Origin: an uncultured Pelagibacteraceae bacterium
Lineage (GTDB): Bacteria > Pseudomonadota > Alphaproteobacteria > Pelagibacterales > Pelagibacteraceae
Assembly (NCBI GenBank): GCA_902610655.1
Contig: CACLWL010000007.1
Coordinates: 1-45,122, forward strand
DNA length: 45,122 bases
Direction: 5' to 3'
The notes below the pieces were generated by a model, which was not told the origin of the DNA, searched no databases, and saw nothing but the letters and a program-made list of their open reading frames with translations. The position numbers and the translations under genes are program-made. This document shows, one piece after another, positions 19,763 through 28,952 of this stretch (position 1 is the first letter of the stretch; each line of letters starts with the position of its first letter).

Positions 19763-20442
19763 TTAAATCAGATGAAGGATTTTTACTTAGTAAATTTAAA
19801 TACAATGAAAATTCTATAATCGCTGATTTTTATACAAAAACAAATGGAAAAATATCTGGAATAATTTTTGGTGGGACATCAAAAAAAATTAAAGGTTATC
19901 TTCAAGTAGGAAATTTTTTTCATTTAAATATTAACTCCAAAAATGACACAAAAGTATCTTCAATTAATGTGGAAATAATTAAGCCATATACTCCATTATA
20001 TTTTAATAATCAAAAAAAGTTACATTGTATAATTTCAGCAATGACATTAATTAAAAATTTAACATCTGAAAATGAAGATAATAAAAATGTATTCGATTCA
20101 TTAGAAAATTTTTTTTTAGAATTAGATAAAAAAGAATGGTTAAAAAATTATATTATCTGGGAATTAACATTTTTAAAATATATTGGCTATGATTTAAATT
20201 TAAAAAATATTGTAGAAAAGGAGCTTGTTAATAATAAAACTGTGTACTTTGTCAAATCTTCAACACAAAAAAAAATTGTACCAAATTTTTTAGTTAATCA
20301 TGATTATGATAAAGTTGATCTTGTTGATATTTTAAAGGGTATCACATTGGTAGGTAATTATATGGAAAAAAATATTTTTTCTCCAAATAATATGAAAATT
20401 CCCTCTCAAAGATCAGAATTTATAAATTTACTTCAAAGTTAA
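19759..20442 (+). CDS. recO: RecO, DNA repair protein
   Basis: Loads RecA onto SSB-coated DNA together with RecR in gap and break repair. The 227-residue protein has the N-terminal OB-fold region (DEGFLLSKFKYNENSIIADFYT, typical of RecO, with GKISGIIFGG) and a helical C-terminal half (LKNYIIWELTFLKYIGYDL). No zinc-finger cysteines are visible. It is the last gene of the dapA run and its stop codon abuts the convergent hemB stop with no spacer. RecO is poorly conserved, but sequence and rnc-adjacent position agree. Confidence 0.92.
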   Translation: MIKSDEGFLLSKFKYNENSIIADFYTKTNGKISGIIFGGTSKKIKGYLQVGNFFHLNINSKNDTKVSSINVEIIKPYTPLYFNNQKKLHCIISAMTLIKNLTSENEDNKNVFDSLENFFLELDKKEWLKNYIIWELTFLKYIGYDLNLKNIVEKELVNNKTVYFVKSSTQKKIVPNFLVNHDYDKVDLVDILKGITLVGNYMEKNIFSPNNMKIPSQRSEFINLLQS

Positions 20443-21438
20443 TTATAGTTCTTTAGCAACTTGGATTGCAAAGTAAGTAATTATTGCGTTAGCTCCTGAC
20501 CTTTTAAAACTTAAAAGAGTTTCTAGAATAGCATCCTTATTTATTATTTTTCTTTGTATGGAGCTTGTTATCATGCTGTATTCACCTGAAACTTGGTAAG
20601 CAACCACTGGAATTTTAAATTTATTTTTTACTTTTTCAATAATATCAAGGTATGGCAAACCAGGTTTTACAATAACCATATCTGCACCTTCTTTAATGTC
20701 TAAAGCTACTTCTCTTATAGCTTCATTAGAATTTCTAAAATCCATTTGATAAGATTTCTTATCACCTTTAAGCAAATTTTTTGTTCCTACAGCGTCCCTA
20801 AAAGGTCCATAAAAATTTGAAGCATATTTAACTGCATAAGATAGTAGTTGAACATTTTTAAAACCATTTTTATCTAAAGCCTTACGAATTACTCCAATTC
20901 TTCCATCCATCATGTCAGATGGTGCTAATACATCACATCCTGCTGAAGCTTGCAATAATGATTGCTCAACTAAAATTTTTATTGTCTCATCATTAAGAAT
21001 ATTTCCATTAGCATAAATACCATCATGTCCATGAGTAGTATATGGGTCTAATGCTACATCACACATTATACCAATTTTATTTTTAAATTTTTTTTTGACT
21101 TGCTTGCACGCTCTACATACTAAATTATTAGGATTTAGTGATTCTGTACCTAATGAATCCTTTAGTTTTTTTTGTGTATAAGGAAAAAGAGCTATCATTG
21201 GTATTCCTAAATCAATAGCAGTCTTAACAACAGAATTTAACTTATCTAAAGTATATCTAAATATACCCGGCATAGATTTGACAGGTATTTTTTTATTTTT
21301 TCCTTCTACAATAAATATTGGTAAAATAAGGTCATCTACTGATAAATTATTCTCGCTTATTAATCTTCTGGACCATTTACTCTGTCGGTTTCTTCTTAGT
21401 CTGAGTTGGGGATATTTTCCAGTGATAATCATTCTCAA
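20443..21438 (-). CDS. hemB: Delta-aminolevulinic acid dehydratase (porphobilinogen synthase), Mg-type
   Basis: Condenses two 5-aminolevulinates to porphobilinogen in haem synthesis. Numbered from the TTG at 21438, the two active-site lysines are K204 (LLSYAVKYASNFYGP) and K258 (MVIVKPGLPYLD). The metal site region reads CDVALDPYTTHGHDG, with aspartates instead of the three-cysteine zinc site, which marks the magnesium-dependent class. The frame opens with TTG at 21438; the ATG at 21432 (MIITGKYPQ) is an equally good and perhaps better start. It is convergent with recO and divergent from the oxygenase gene. Confidence 0.96.
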   Translation of the reverse strand: MRMIITGKYPQLRLRRNRQSKWSRRLISENNLSVDDLILPIFIVEGKNKKIPVKSMPGIFRYTLDKLNSVVKTAIDLGIPMIALFPYTQKKLKDSLGTESLNPNNLVCRACKQVKKKFKNKIGIMCDVALDPYTTHGHDGIYANGNILNDETIKILVEQSLLQASAGCDVLAPSDMMDGRIGVIRKALDKNGFKNVQLLSYAVKYASNFYGPFRDAVGTKNLLKGDKKSYQMDFRNSNEAIREVALDIKEGADMVIVKPGLPYLDIIEKVKNKFKIPVVAYQVSGEYSMITSSIQRKIINKDAILETLLSFKRSGANAIITYFAIQVAKEL

Positions 21439-21502
21439 TAATTTTTATATATGCGACAATAGTTATATGTATTATAAGAGGAAATAAAGTATTAATTTTT
21501 AA

Positions 21503-22126
21503 ATGAATAATGTGACATCAATAAACAAATTAAAAAACAATAATTTACCAAACGATTTTCAAAAACAAAATATCAAGTTTGATATTGATAAGTTGAGAAA
21601 TGCTTGTAACGAAGTTTTAAAGATTAAGGGTTTCGATACAAGTTTAGGAATACCTCATTTTGCAGGAATTTCTCTTAATCAAATACCTGGAGATCCAGAT
21701 TCAATTAAAGGAAATAAAGTTAGAGGAGTTTATTGGACTAAACCAGATGCAACAGGAATTGAAGTTTCAAGAGATGTCACAATAGATGAAAGTAAATATA
21801 CAGAATTTGTAAAAGATTACGAGCATACTTATTTCAAAGAAGTTTATGATGAATTATCAAAAGTATATAAACTTGGCAGAGTAAGACTTTTATTAAAAGA
21901 ACCTAGATCAACTTTAAGTTGGCATAGAGATCCAGAGCCCCGATTACATATACCGATATATACAAATCCAGGTGCAATTATGGTTATAGATAAAGCTGCT
22001 GAGCACATGCCCGCAGATGGATCTGTGTGGGTCACCAATAATTTAAAATATCACAACGCATTTAATGGTGGAGAAGAAAATAGAGTTCACTTAGTAGCTT
22101 GTGTTTTAGACTATAAATTTAATTAA
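21503..22126 (+). CDS. Aspartyl/asparaginyl beta-hydroxylase-like 2OG-Fe(II) oxygenase
   Basis: A 207-residue cytoplasmic protein with the features of the Asp/Asn beta-hydroxylase-type cupin family. The iron-binding facial triad can be read as H141 and D143 in TLSWHRDPEPRLHIPIY plus H184 in LKYHNAFNGG, with R194 (EENRVHLVAC) placed to hold 2-oxoglutarate. The first 25 residues are a poorly conserved polar extension. No signal peptide. The substrate is unknown: family members hydroxylate protein Asp/Asn/Arg/Pro side chains or free metabolites. It stands alone ahead of rpiB and 64 bases from divergent hemB, so context does not indicate a role. TATTAA (21490-21495) seven bases before the ATG could be its -10 box. 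Confidence 0.8.
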   Translation: MNNVTSINKLKNNNLPNDFQKQNIKFDIDKLRNACNEVLKIKGFDTSLGIPHFAGISLNQIPGDPDSIKGNKVRGVYWTKPDATGIEVSRDVTIDESKYTEFVKDYEHTYFKEVYDELSKVYKLGRVRLLLKEPRSTLSWHRDPEPRLHIPIYTNPGAIMVIDKAAEHMPADGSVWVTNNLKYHNAFNGGEENRVHLVACVLDYKFN

Positions 22127-22133
22127 TTTTATA

Positions 22134-22139
22134 TATAAT
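22134..22139 (+). promoter_or_regulatory. Candidate -10 box of rpiB
   Basis: TATAAT ends six bases before the TTG start of rpiB, so the transcript would begin at or next to the start codon. There is no Shine-Dalgarno sequence between them. The spacing resembles the boxes before dapA, rsh, plsX and argC. Confidence 0.45.
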
Positions 22140-22145
22140 ATTTTC

Positions 22146-22571
22146 TTGAGAAAAATATATATTTCTTCTGATCACGCTGGATTCACTTTAAAAGAAAAAA
22201 TAATTAACCATTTTAGAAAAAAAAAACTCAATTTTACCGATTTAGGGCCATATTCTAAGAAAAGAACTGATTATCCACAATTTGCACATAAATTGGCAAA
22301 TAAAGTCAAAAAGAATAAAAATAATGTAGGCATTTTGATATGTGGCTCAGGCACAGGTATGAGCATGGTGGCAAATAAACATAAGAAAATAAGGGCAGCC
22401 CAATGCTTTAGCCCTAAATCAACGAAATTATCTAGATTGCATAATGATGCAAATGTTATTACATTAGGCTCAAGACTAATTTCAAAAAATAATGCTTTAA
22501 AATTTATAAGCATATTTTTGGGAACAAATTTTGAAGGTGGAAGACACTTAAAAAGAGTAAAAAAAATATAG
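22146..22571 (+). CDS. rpiB: Ribose-5-phosphate isomerase B
   Basis: Interconverts ribose 5-phosphate and ribulose 5-phosphate; the latter is a direct precursor for the ribB product three genes downstream. The 141-residue product has [27 protein letters not shown], the catalytic-cysteine motif [13 protein letters not shown], and [16 protein letters not shown], all diagnostic. The start is TTG: homologues begin with a short MRKI-like stretch immediately before the first strand, and no ATG lies nearby. The glyA ATG follows 8 bases after the stop. Confidence 0.95.
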   Translation: MRKIYISSDHAGFTLKEKIINHFRKKKLNFTDLGPYSKKRTDYPQFAHKLANKVKKNKNNVGILICGSGTGMSMVANKHKKIRAAQCFSPKSTKLSRLHNDANVITLGSRLISKNNALKFISIFLGTNFEGGRHLKRVKKI

Positions 22572-22579
22572 GATTATTT

Positions 22580-23890
22580 ATGTCAAGTGAAGGCAAATAT
22601 TTAAATATAGAATATCAAAATTTCTTTGAAAAAAAATTATCTGAAACTGATCCGGAAGTATATAAAGCTGTTACAGATGAATTAATTAGACAACAAAATC
22701 ATATTGAACTCATTGCATCTGAAAATATAGTTTCTCAAGCCGTGCTTGAAGCTCAAGGTTCTGTATTAACAAATAAATATGCTGAAGGATATCCTGGAAA
22801 GAGATATTACAATGGATGTGAATACGTTGATGTTGCAGAGACTTTAGCAAACGAGCGATTAAAAAAATTATTTAATTGTAAGTTTGCAAACTCACAACCA
22901 CATTCTGGTGCTCAAGCGAATGGTGCTGTTTTCTTAGCTTTACTAAAACCAGGAGATACTTTCATGGGTATGAGTTTAGACTCAGGTGGTCATATAACTC
23001 ATGGTTTAAAAATATCTATGTCAGGTAAATGGTTTAATGCAATTTCGTACGACGTTGATAAAGAAACTGAACTTCTAGACTATGATGTTATAGAAAAAAT
23101 GGCTCTTGAACGTAAACCTAAATTAATAATTGCAGGTGCTAGCGCATATTCAAGGGTAATTGATTTTAAAAGATTTAGAGAAATTTGTGATAAAATTGGA
23201 GCTTACTTAATGGTTGATATGGCACATTTTTCCGGTTTAGTTGCAGGTAAAGGTTATCCTAATCCAGTTGATCATGCACATGTAGTAACTTCTACAACGC
23301 ATAAAGTTTTCAGAAGTGCAAGAGGTGGTATAATATTAACCAATCACGTGGATCTTGCTAAGAAATTTAATACAGCTGTTTTTCCTGGATATCAAGGTGG
23401 ACCATTAATGCATATTATTGCTGCTAAAGCTGTTGGATTTTTAGAAGCTTTAAAACCTGAGTTTAGGGAATATATCAATTCTGTTTTAGCAAATGCAAAA
23501 ATGCTTGCAGAAACTTTAAAAAATAATGGCTTTAAAATTTATTCAGGTGGTACAGATACCCATTTAATGCTTGTTGATCTTAGACCTTTTAATGTGAAAG
23601 GAAATATAGCATCTGATAGTTTGTCTAGAGCCAACATCACTTGTAATAAAAATGGAATACCTTTTGATACAGAAAGTCCAATGATAACATCTGGTATTAG
23701 ATTAGGATCTCAGGCTGCAACTACTAGAGGTTTTGGATTAAAAGAATTTGAAAAAGTTGGTAATTTAATTACTAAAGTAATCAAAGGTTTATCTGAAAAC
23801 CCAGAAGATAATAGTAAAGTTGAGGCTGAAGTTAGAAAAGAAGTTGTAGATCTTTGTTCTAATTTTCCTATATATAAGCACTTAAGATAG
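22580..23890 (+). CDS. glyA: Serine hydroxymethyltransferase
   Basis: PLP enzyme that interconverts glycine plus 5,10-methylene-THF with serine plus THF. The 436-residue sequence has [29 protein letters not shown], the cofactor aspartate in [14 protein letters not shown], the Schiff-base lysine K242 in [13 protein letters not shown], and [18 protein letters not shown]. The stretch after the lysine reads KVFRSARGG, whereas most bacterial enzymes have KTLRGPRGG; the catalytic residues are unaffected. An AGGA Shine-Dalgarno precedes the ATG. It supplies the sink for glycine and one-carbon units released by sarcosine oxidase. Confidence 0.97.
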   Translation: MSSEGKYLNIEYQNFFEKKLSETDPEVYKAVTDELIRQQNHIELIASENIVSQAVLEAQGSVLTNKYAEGYPGKRYYNGCEYVDVAETLANERLKKLFNCKFANSQPHSGAQANGAVFLALLKPGDTFMGMSLDSGGHITHGLKISMSGKWFNAISYDVDKETELLDYDVIEKMALERKPKLIIAGASAYSRVIDFKRFREICDKIGAYLMVDMAHFSGLVAGKGYPNPVDHAHVVTSTTHKVFRSARGGIILTNHVDLAKKFNTAVFPGYQGGPLMHIIAAKAVGFLEALKPEFREYINSVLANAKMLAETLKNNGFKIYSGGTDTHLMLVDLRPFNVKGNIASDSLSRANITCNKNGIPFDTESPMITSGIRLGSQAATTRGFGLKEFEKVGNLITKVIKGLSENPEDNSKVEAEVRKEVVDLCSNFPIYKHLR

Positions 23891-23906
23891 TACTTAAAAA
23901 AAATTT

Positions 23907-24365
23907 ATGATTTGTCCTATTTGTAAAAAAGGCGAGACTTCCGTTGTTGACTCTAGGCCAACAGAAGATGGTACCAGCATTAGAAGAAGAAGACTTTGTA
24001 TATGTGGCGAGAGATTTACTACATTTGAAAGAGTTCAATTTAGAGAATTAACTGTAGTAAAAAAAAATGGAAGAAAATCTACGTTTGATAGGGAAAAACT
24101 TTCCAAATCAATCTACATAGCTTTAAAAAAAAGACCTATAGACACTGACACAGTTGAAAAATTCATTACAAGAATATCCAGGTCGCTTGAGGAGCTTGGT
24201 CAAAACGAAATAGCATCGAATACTATCGGAACAATGGTTATGGAAGGGCTTAAAGAATTAGATCCAGTTGCTTATGTTAGATTTGCTTCTGTATACCGAA
24301 ATTTCCGGGAAGAAAAAGATTTTATTCAGTTTGTTGACAAGATAGATGTCTTCAAAAAGAAATAG
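23907..24365 (+). CDS. nrdR: NrdR, ribonucleotide reductase transcriptional repressor
   Basis: Nucleotide-sensing repressor of ribonucleotide reductase operons. The 152-residue product has an N-terminal zinc ribbon (CPIC at 3-6) followed by [14 protein letters not shown] and the ATP-cone domain ([20 protein letters not shown] through about residue 140). The second half of the zinc ribbon reads [12 protein letters not shown], a CxC where E. coli NrdR has CxxC, one residue fewer. The glyA-nrdR-ribD order is common in alphaproteobacteria. Its stop lies 20 bases inside ribD. Confidence 0.94.
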   Translation: MICPICKKGETSVVDSRPTEDGTSIRRRRLCICGERFTTFERVQFRELTVVKKNGRKSTFDREKLSKSIYIALKKRPIDTDTVEKFITRISRSLEELGQNEIASNTIGTMVMEGLKELDPVAYVRFASVYRNFREEKDFIQFVDKIDVFKKK

Positions 24366-25446
24366 TTCACCTGATAATCATATTTATTATATGGATCAAG
24401 CTTTAAGCTTGGCTAGAAAAAATCAAGGTTTAACTGGTGAAAATCCTTCTGTTGGGTGTGTATTAGTAAAAAAAGACCAAATTATTTCATCAGGGGTTAC
24501 TGGCATTAATGGAAGACCACATGCAGAGGTTAATGCAATTAATAATTCAAAAGAAAAAGTTAATGGCTCAACACTCTATGTAACACTCGAGCCATGTAAT
24601 CATTACGGAAAAACACCACCTTGTACTAACTTAATTAAAAAAAAAAAAATTAGAAAAGTTTATTATGGTGTAAATGATATTGACACAAGAACGTCTAAAG
24701 CAGCAAAAAAGTTTTTTAAAAAAAATAATATTAATTTTAACAAAGGTATATTATCAATAAAACTTAACAATTTTTATAAAAGCTATTTTTATATCAGAAA
24801 AAACAAATTACCTTATGTTATTGGAAAAATAGCTTCTTCAAAAGATGCTTATATCAAGTCAAATAAAGATAGAATGATAACAAATAATAATTTGCAAGAT
24901 GTTTCTCATTTAATGAGATACCGTAATCATGGTATCTTAATATCCTATAAAACTTTAAACTCTGATAATCCAAGATTGAATTGTCGTCTTCAAGGACTTC
25001 AAAAATACTCTCCTAAAAGAATAATACTAGATAAAAATTTAAATTTTAATAAAAATACTTTTTTAATTAATACTGCTAAAAAAGTACCTACTTATATTTT
25101 TTACAATAAAGATAACTACAAAAAGATTAAATTCCTTAAAAAAAAAGGTGTTAAAACAATAAAACTTGAATTAATTAACAACAATTTTCTACCAAAAGAT
25201 ATTTTTCAAAAACTTTACAAAGAGAATATATTTTATTTGCTTGTGGAGGGTGGTCGAAACCTAACTAGTAATTTTTTTGAAAGTAATGCATTTAATGAGT
25301 TTTTCCATTTTAAATCCTCTAAAAAACTAAATAATAACGGTATTATCAGATTATCAAATTTTGAACAAAAAGTAAAAAGTAAGTTTAAAAAAATTGAGAA
25401 AGTCTCAACTTATACTGGAGATGATAAAATTTTAAGATATTATTAA
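24346..25446 (+). CDS. ribD: RibD, bifunctional diaminohydroxyphosphoribosylaminopyrimidine deaminase/reductase
   Basis: Carries out the second and third steps of riboflavin synthesis. The N-terminal deaminase domain (about 10-150) has the zinc-binding PHAEVNAI and [14 protein letters not shown] motifs; the C-terminal reductase domain (about 155-366) has [16 protein letters not shown] and [16 protein letters not shown]. The length, 366 residues, is normal. The ATG at 24346 overlaps nrdR by 20 bases; a second ATG at residue 16 would also leave the deaminase core whole. The reductase half is unusually lysine- and asparagine-rich and diverged, but its key glycine-rich loop is kept. Confidence 0.95.
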   Translation: MSSKRNSSPDNHIYYMDQALSLARKNQGLTGENPSVGCVLVKKDQIISSGVTGINGRPHAEVNAINNSKEKVNGSTLYVTLEPCNHYGKTPPCTNLIKKKKIRKVYYGVNDIDTRTSKAAKKFFKKNNINFNKGILSIKLNNFYKSYFYIRKNKLPYVIGKIASSKDAYIKSNKDRMITNNNLQDVSHLMRYRNHGILISYKTLNSDNPRLNCRLQGLQKYSPKRIILDKNLNFNKNTFLINTAKKVPTYIFYNKDNYKKIKFLKKKGVKTIKLELINNNFLPKDIFQKLYKENIFYLLVEGGRNLTSNFFESNAFNEFFHFKSSKKLNNNGIIRLSNFEQKVKSKFKKIEKVSTYTGDDKILRYY

Positions 25447-25448
25447 AT

Positions 25449-26042
25449 ATGTTTAATGGAATAATTTTTAATCAAGGTAAAATAAAAAAAATAACCTCCA
25501 TGAAAAAGGGTATTAATCTTTTTTTAAAGTCAAATTTAAAGCTAACCACAAAGGACTTGGGTATTTCTGTATGCTGCGATGGTGTCTGTTTGACATTAAT
25601 CTCAATAAAAAAGGATATTTTAGAATTTTATCTTTCAAAAGAAACTATTAACAGGTCTAAATTTAATAAAGTTAAGGTAAATGATGTTATTAATCTTGAA
25701 CTACCAATGAAATATGGCCAAAAAATTTCAGGTCATATTTGTCAAGGCCATGTTGATACAGTAGCAAAAGTTAGTAAAATTTCTTATGTCGATAAATCAT
25801 CCATATACAATTTTTTAATTAATAAAAAATTTAAAAAATATCTAATTGAAAAGGCTTCTATACTGATTAATGGTGTTTCTTTGACTATTTCAAATATTAC
25901 TAGCAATGGTTTTCAAATATGGGCAATACCACACACTTTAAGACTTACTAATCTTAAAGATTTAAAAAAAAATGATATTGTAAATATAGAAATTGATATT
26001 TTATCTAAATATATAAAAAAGTTTATAAATGAAAAAAAATAA
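25449..26042 (+). CDS. ribE: Riboflavin synthase alpha chain
   Basis: Dismutates two 6,7-dimethyl-8-ribityllumazine molecules to riboflavin. The 197-residue protein shows the expected internal duplication of two lumazine-binding halves: the first with MFNGIIFNQGKI at the start and VCCDGVCLTL, the second with GQKISGHICQGHVDTV and LINGVSLTIS. It starts two bases after ribD and its last 14 bases overlap the next gene, so the rib genes are co-translated. Confidence 0.96.
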   Translation: MFNGIIFNQGKIKKITSMKKGINLFLKSNLKLTTKDLGISVCCDGVCLTLISIKKDILEFYLSKETINRSKFNKVKVNDVINLELPMKYGQKISGHICQGHVDTVAKVSKISYVDKSSIYNFLINKKFKKYLIEKASILINGVSLTISNITSNGFQIWAIPHTLRLTNLKDLKKNDIVNIEIDILSKYIKKFINEKK

Positions 26043-27129
26043 TTTTACTAAAATTGAAAAAATTATAAATGCAGCAAAAAAAGGAGAAATGTATATTCTT
26101 GTTGATGATGAAAATAGAGAAAATGAGGGAGATTTAGTTGTACCTGCTTCTAATATTACAGCAAAAAAAATAAATTTTATGGCGAGATATGGTAGGGGAT
26201 TAATATGTTTAGCCCTTACTGGTAAGCAAGCTAAAAAATTAAACTTATCATTAATGTCCCCTGTAAATAAATCTAGAAATCAAACTGCATTTACTGTCTC
26301 AATAGAGGCGAAGAAAGGTGTTACAACAGGAATTTCTGCAAAAGATAGATATGTTACAATAAAAACAGCAATCAAGAATAATGTAAAAAAAAAAGAGATT
26401 GTTTCTCCGGGACACATATTCCCAATTATTGCTAAAGAAGGTGGCGTATTAGTTAGAGCAGGTCATACTGAAGGGTCTGTTGATATTTCAAAACTTGCAA
26501 AAAAAAATCCCTCAGGTGTCATTTGTGAAATAATGAATGATAAAGGCAAAATGGCAAAAGGCAAAGAATTAATTGATTTTGCAAATAATCATAAACTAAA
26601 AATTGGTAGAATAGATGATTTAATTGCCCATAGATTAAAAGTTGAAAAATTAGTTAAACTTAAAAAAACTGATACAATTAAAATTAAAAATCAAAAATAC
26701 AAAATAAAAATATTTGAAAATCTTCTTGATGGATCTGAGAATTTTGCTTTAATAAAAGGTAGAATATTAGCAAAAAAAAACATCAGGGTTAGGGTTATTT
26801 CCTCAAATTTAGTTAGAAATTATTTAATGGGAAAAAAATTTCCTGATTTATTTAATAAAACTATTAAATATTTTAAAAACTTTAATAATTGTGTTCTGAT
26901 ATTTATTAAAGATACAAATTTAAAGTCTGTTTCACAAACACTTACCGCATATAAATCTAATAAAAGTCACAAAAGTTCTGACAAGTTAATCAGGAATTAT
27001 GGTATTGGTGCTCAAATTATCAAATCATTGAATATTAAAAATATGATTTTAGTAACTAGATCCCAGAAAAAAATAGTGAGTTTGGAGGGTTTTGGACTTA
27101 GAATAATCAGACAGGAAATTATAAAATGA
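26029..27129 (+). CDS. ribB: 3,4-dihydroxy-2-butanone-4-phosphate synthase with decayed GTP cyclohydrolase II-like domain (RibBX type)
   Basis: The N-terminal half (about 1-205) is a complete DHBP synthase that makes the four-carbon unit of riboflavin from ribulose 5-phosphate: LVDDENRENEGDLVVPA, GRGLICLALT, GVTTGISAKDR and GGVLVRAGHTEGSVD are all present. The C-terminal half (about 210-366) has the position and ending (IGAQIIKSLNIKNMILVTRS) of GTP cyclohydrolase II but lacks its three zinc cysteines and the catalytic RCDCG and arginine motifs, so it should not hydrolyse GTP. This matches the RibBX class known in proteobacteria. A separate active RibA would be needed elsewhere. It overlaps ribE by 14 bases and ribH by four. 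Confidence 0.92.
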   Translation: MKKNNFTKIEKIINAAKKGEMYILVDDENRENEGDLVVPASNITAKKINFMARYGRGLICLALTGKQAKKLNLSLMSPVNKSRNQTAFTVSIEAKKGVTTGISAKDRYVTIKTAIKNNVKKKEIVSPGHIFPIIAKEGGVLVRAGHTEGSVDISKLAKKNPSGVICEIMNDKGKMAKGKELIDFANNHKLKIGRIDDLIAHRLKVEKLVKLKKTDTIKIKNQKYKIKIFENLLDGSENFALIKGRILAKKNIRVRVISSNLVRNYLMGKKFPDLFNKTIKYFKNFNNCVLIFIKDTNLKSVSQTLTAYKSNKSHKSSDKLIRNYGIGAQIIKSLNIKNMILVTRSQKKIVSLEGFGLRIIRQEIIK

Positions 27130-27512
27130 AAAAAAAAATCTTAATAGTTGTAGCAGATTACTACAAAAATATATCAAATGGTCTTTTAAAATCAGCTCAA
27201 TCAAAATTAAAAGGTTCATACTCAATCTCAGTTATAAAAGTTCCGGGTGTTTTTGAAATCCCAGTTACAATCTCTAAAAATATTAAAAAGTTCGATGCAT
27301 TTTTGGCTCTAGGCTGTGTTATAAAAGGCCAAACACCACACTTCGATTTTATTTCATCTGCATCAATAGATGCGATAATGCAGTTGTCGATTAGTAACAA
27401 GAAACCTGTTGGAAATGGAATTTTAACATGTCTGAACATGAGGCAAGCTAAAGCTAGAATTAAAAAAGGTCTCGAAGCATCCAGTGCCGTAATTTCTGTT
27501 TTGAACCAATAA
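27126..27512 (+). CDS. ribH: 6,7-dimethyl-8-ribityllumazine synthase
   Basis: Condenses the RibD and RibB products into the lumazine precursor of riboflavin. The product is 128 residues, somewhat shorter than the usual 140-155. Motifs: VADYYKNISNGL near the start, VPGVFEIPVTI, ALGCVIKGQTPHFDFIS with the catalytic histidine, and PVGNGILTCLNMRQA. The shortening is at the N-terminus and the C-terminal helix. It shares four bases with the preceding gene. Confidence 0.95.
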   Translation: MKKKILIVVADYYKNISNGLLKSAQSKLKGSYSISVIKVPGVFEIPVTISKNIKKFDAFLALGCVIKGQTPHFDFISSASIDAIMQLSISNKKPVGNGILTCLNMRQAKARIKKGLEASSAVISVLNQ

Positions 27513-27515
27513 TCT

Positions 27516-27917
27516 ATGCCAGATAAAAAAAAAAGTATTGTTAATACTAGAGTGATAATAATACAAAAACTATACGGAAAGTTTTTTAATAATGATGAGG
27601 TACTGTCGTTTCCAAAACATAGATTTAAAAAGTTTATTAAAGATGTAGTATTTGGAACAATTGAAAGAGATGACGTCATTAAAGAAGAACTTATACTTTT
27701 AGAAAAAAATTATAATTTAAAAAAGTTGGATAAAATATTTGTAGTCATTATTAAAGCAGCTATTTTTGAATTTTTGTATAAATCTAAAACACCTATGAAA
27801 ATTATTATAAAAGAATATTTAGATGCATCAAATTTTTTTTTAGATTCTTCACAAATTAAGTATTTACATTCAATTATAGATAAACTTGGTAAAAATATTA
27901 GAAAAAATTATGAATGA
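27516..27917 (+). CDS. nusB: NusB, transcription antitermination factor
   Basis: All-helical RNA-binding factor that, with NusE, binds boxA of rRNA leader transcripts. The 133-residue product shows the expected helical pattern and family landmarks DKIFVVIIKAAIFEFLYKSKTPMKIIIKEYLDAS-like region (for instance the FEFLYKSKTPMK segment), which corresponds to the conserved LAxYEL...PxxVxINEAVELA part of the family. Conservation is modest, but the ribH-nusB-thiL order is widespread and supports it. The 3' end overlaps thiL by 8 bases. Confidence 0.9.
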   Translation: MPDKKKSIVNTRVIIIQKLYGKFFNNDEVLSFPKHRFKKFIKDVVFGTIERDDVIKEELILLEKNYNLKKLDKIFVVIIKAAIFEFLYKSKTPMKIIIKEYLDASNFFLDSSQIKYLHSIIDKLGKNIRKNYE

Positions 27918-28869
27918 GTTTAAAATAATAAATAATTATTTTAAGTCCCTTACTAAAAAAAATCCTTCTGCAAAAAAACTAAATGATGATGTTTTTTTTG
28001 ATAAAAAAAAAGGAATTGTTATATCTTTAGATACATATAATTCTGGTATACATTTTTTAGGATTTAAATATCCTTATTATATAGTAAAGAAAATAATAAG
28101 GTCTTCATTATCAGATTTAATATGTAAAGGAGTTAAACCAAAATACTATTTTTTATCAGGCGGTGGCAACAAGCAAACTTTTACTAAAAAAAATCTTTCT
28201 TTGATCTCAAAATCATTAAATGAGGAGCAAAAAAAATATTCAATTATAATTGGAGGCGGTGACACAGTTTATTCAAAAATTCCATCTTTTTCCATCACTA
28301 CAATAGGTTTTGCAAAAAACATTATAGAGAGAAACAGAGCAAAAAAAAATGATGATATTTACGTTACAGGTAATATTGGTGATAGCTTTATAGGACTTAA
28401 TGTTATGCGAAAAAAATATGCTATGGGGGATAAATTAAAAAATTATTTTATAAACAAGTACTATTGTCCTGATATTCCTTATAATTTTTCAAAGCATCTA
28501 TTTAGTTTTGCAAACACATCTATTGATATTTCTGATGGATTAATTTCTGATATGTTAAGATTAATAAATTCTCAAAAATTATCTTTTAGTATTGATGTTG
28601 ATAAAATTCCAATTTCAAAAAAATTAAATGATTATTTAAAAAAGTATAACAAAACTAAAAATAAATTAATATTTAATGGAGACGATTATCAAATATTATT
28701 TACATCATCTAAAGTAAATAGATTCAGAATTAGAACTATTGCTAATAAGTTGAATCAAAAAGTTACTATTATTGGTAAAATCAATGATGGTTATAAAAAA
28801 AATTTGTTAAAAGAGGGCAATAAATCATTAAAATTATCTAATTTTAAAGGATATTCACATAAGTTTTAG
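27910..28869 (+). CDS. thiL: Thiamine-monophosphate kinase
   Basis: Phosphorylates thiamine monophosphate to the active diphosphate. From ATG 27910 it is 319 residues. Family motifs of the AIR-synthase-like fold: LNDDVFF near the start (the metal-binding aspartates), SLSDLICKGVKPKYYFLS, IIGGGDTVYS (GGDT loop), DIYVTGNIGDSFIGL and SIDISDGLISDMLRL, with NGDDYQILFTSS near the C-terminus. A longer frame starts at 27886 within nusB, but homologues begin at the ATG chosen here. No thiamine riboswitch precedes the operon. Confidence 0.94.
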   Translation: MNEFKIINNYFKSLTKKNPSAKKLNDDVFFDKKKGIVISLDTYNSGIHFLGFKYPYYIVKKIIRSSLSDLICKGVKPKYYFLSGGGNKQTFTKKNLSLISKSLNEEQKKYSIIIGGGDTVYSKIPSFSITTIGFAKNIIERNRAKKNDDIYVTGNIGDSFIGLNVMRKKYAMGDKLKNYFINKYYCPDIPYNFSKHLFSFANTSIDISDGLISDMLRLINSQKLSFSIDVDKIPISKKLNDYLKKYNKTKNKLIFNGDDYQILFTSSKVNRFRIRTIANKLNQKVTIIGKINDGYKKNLLKEGNKSLKLSNFKGYSHKF

Positions 28870-28952
28870 AAAGTTAAATATTGCCTTTTGCCCTTTTTTT
28901 TGTAATGTCCGCATTTTAATACTTACTAACTAACTAACAATTAAAAGGATTT

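Noticed and set aside
28870-28952. Riboswitch or intrinsic terminator between thiL and hppA
   Set aside because: There is a T8 run and a CTAA tandem repeat, but no stem precedes the T-run and no conserved riboswitch core is visible.
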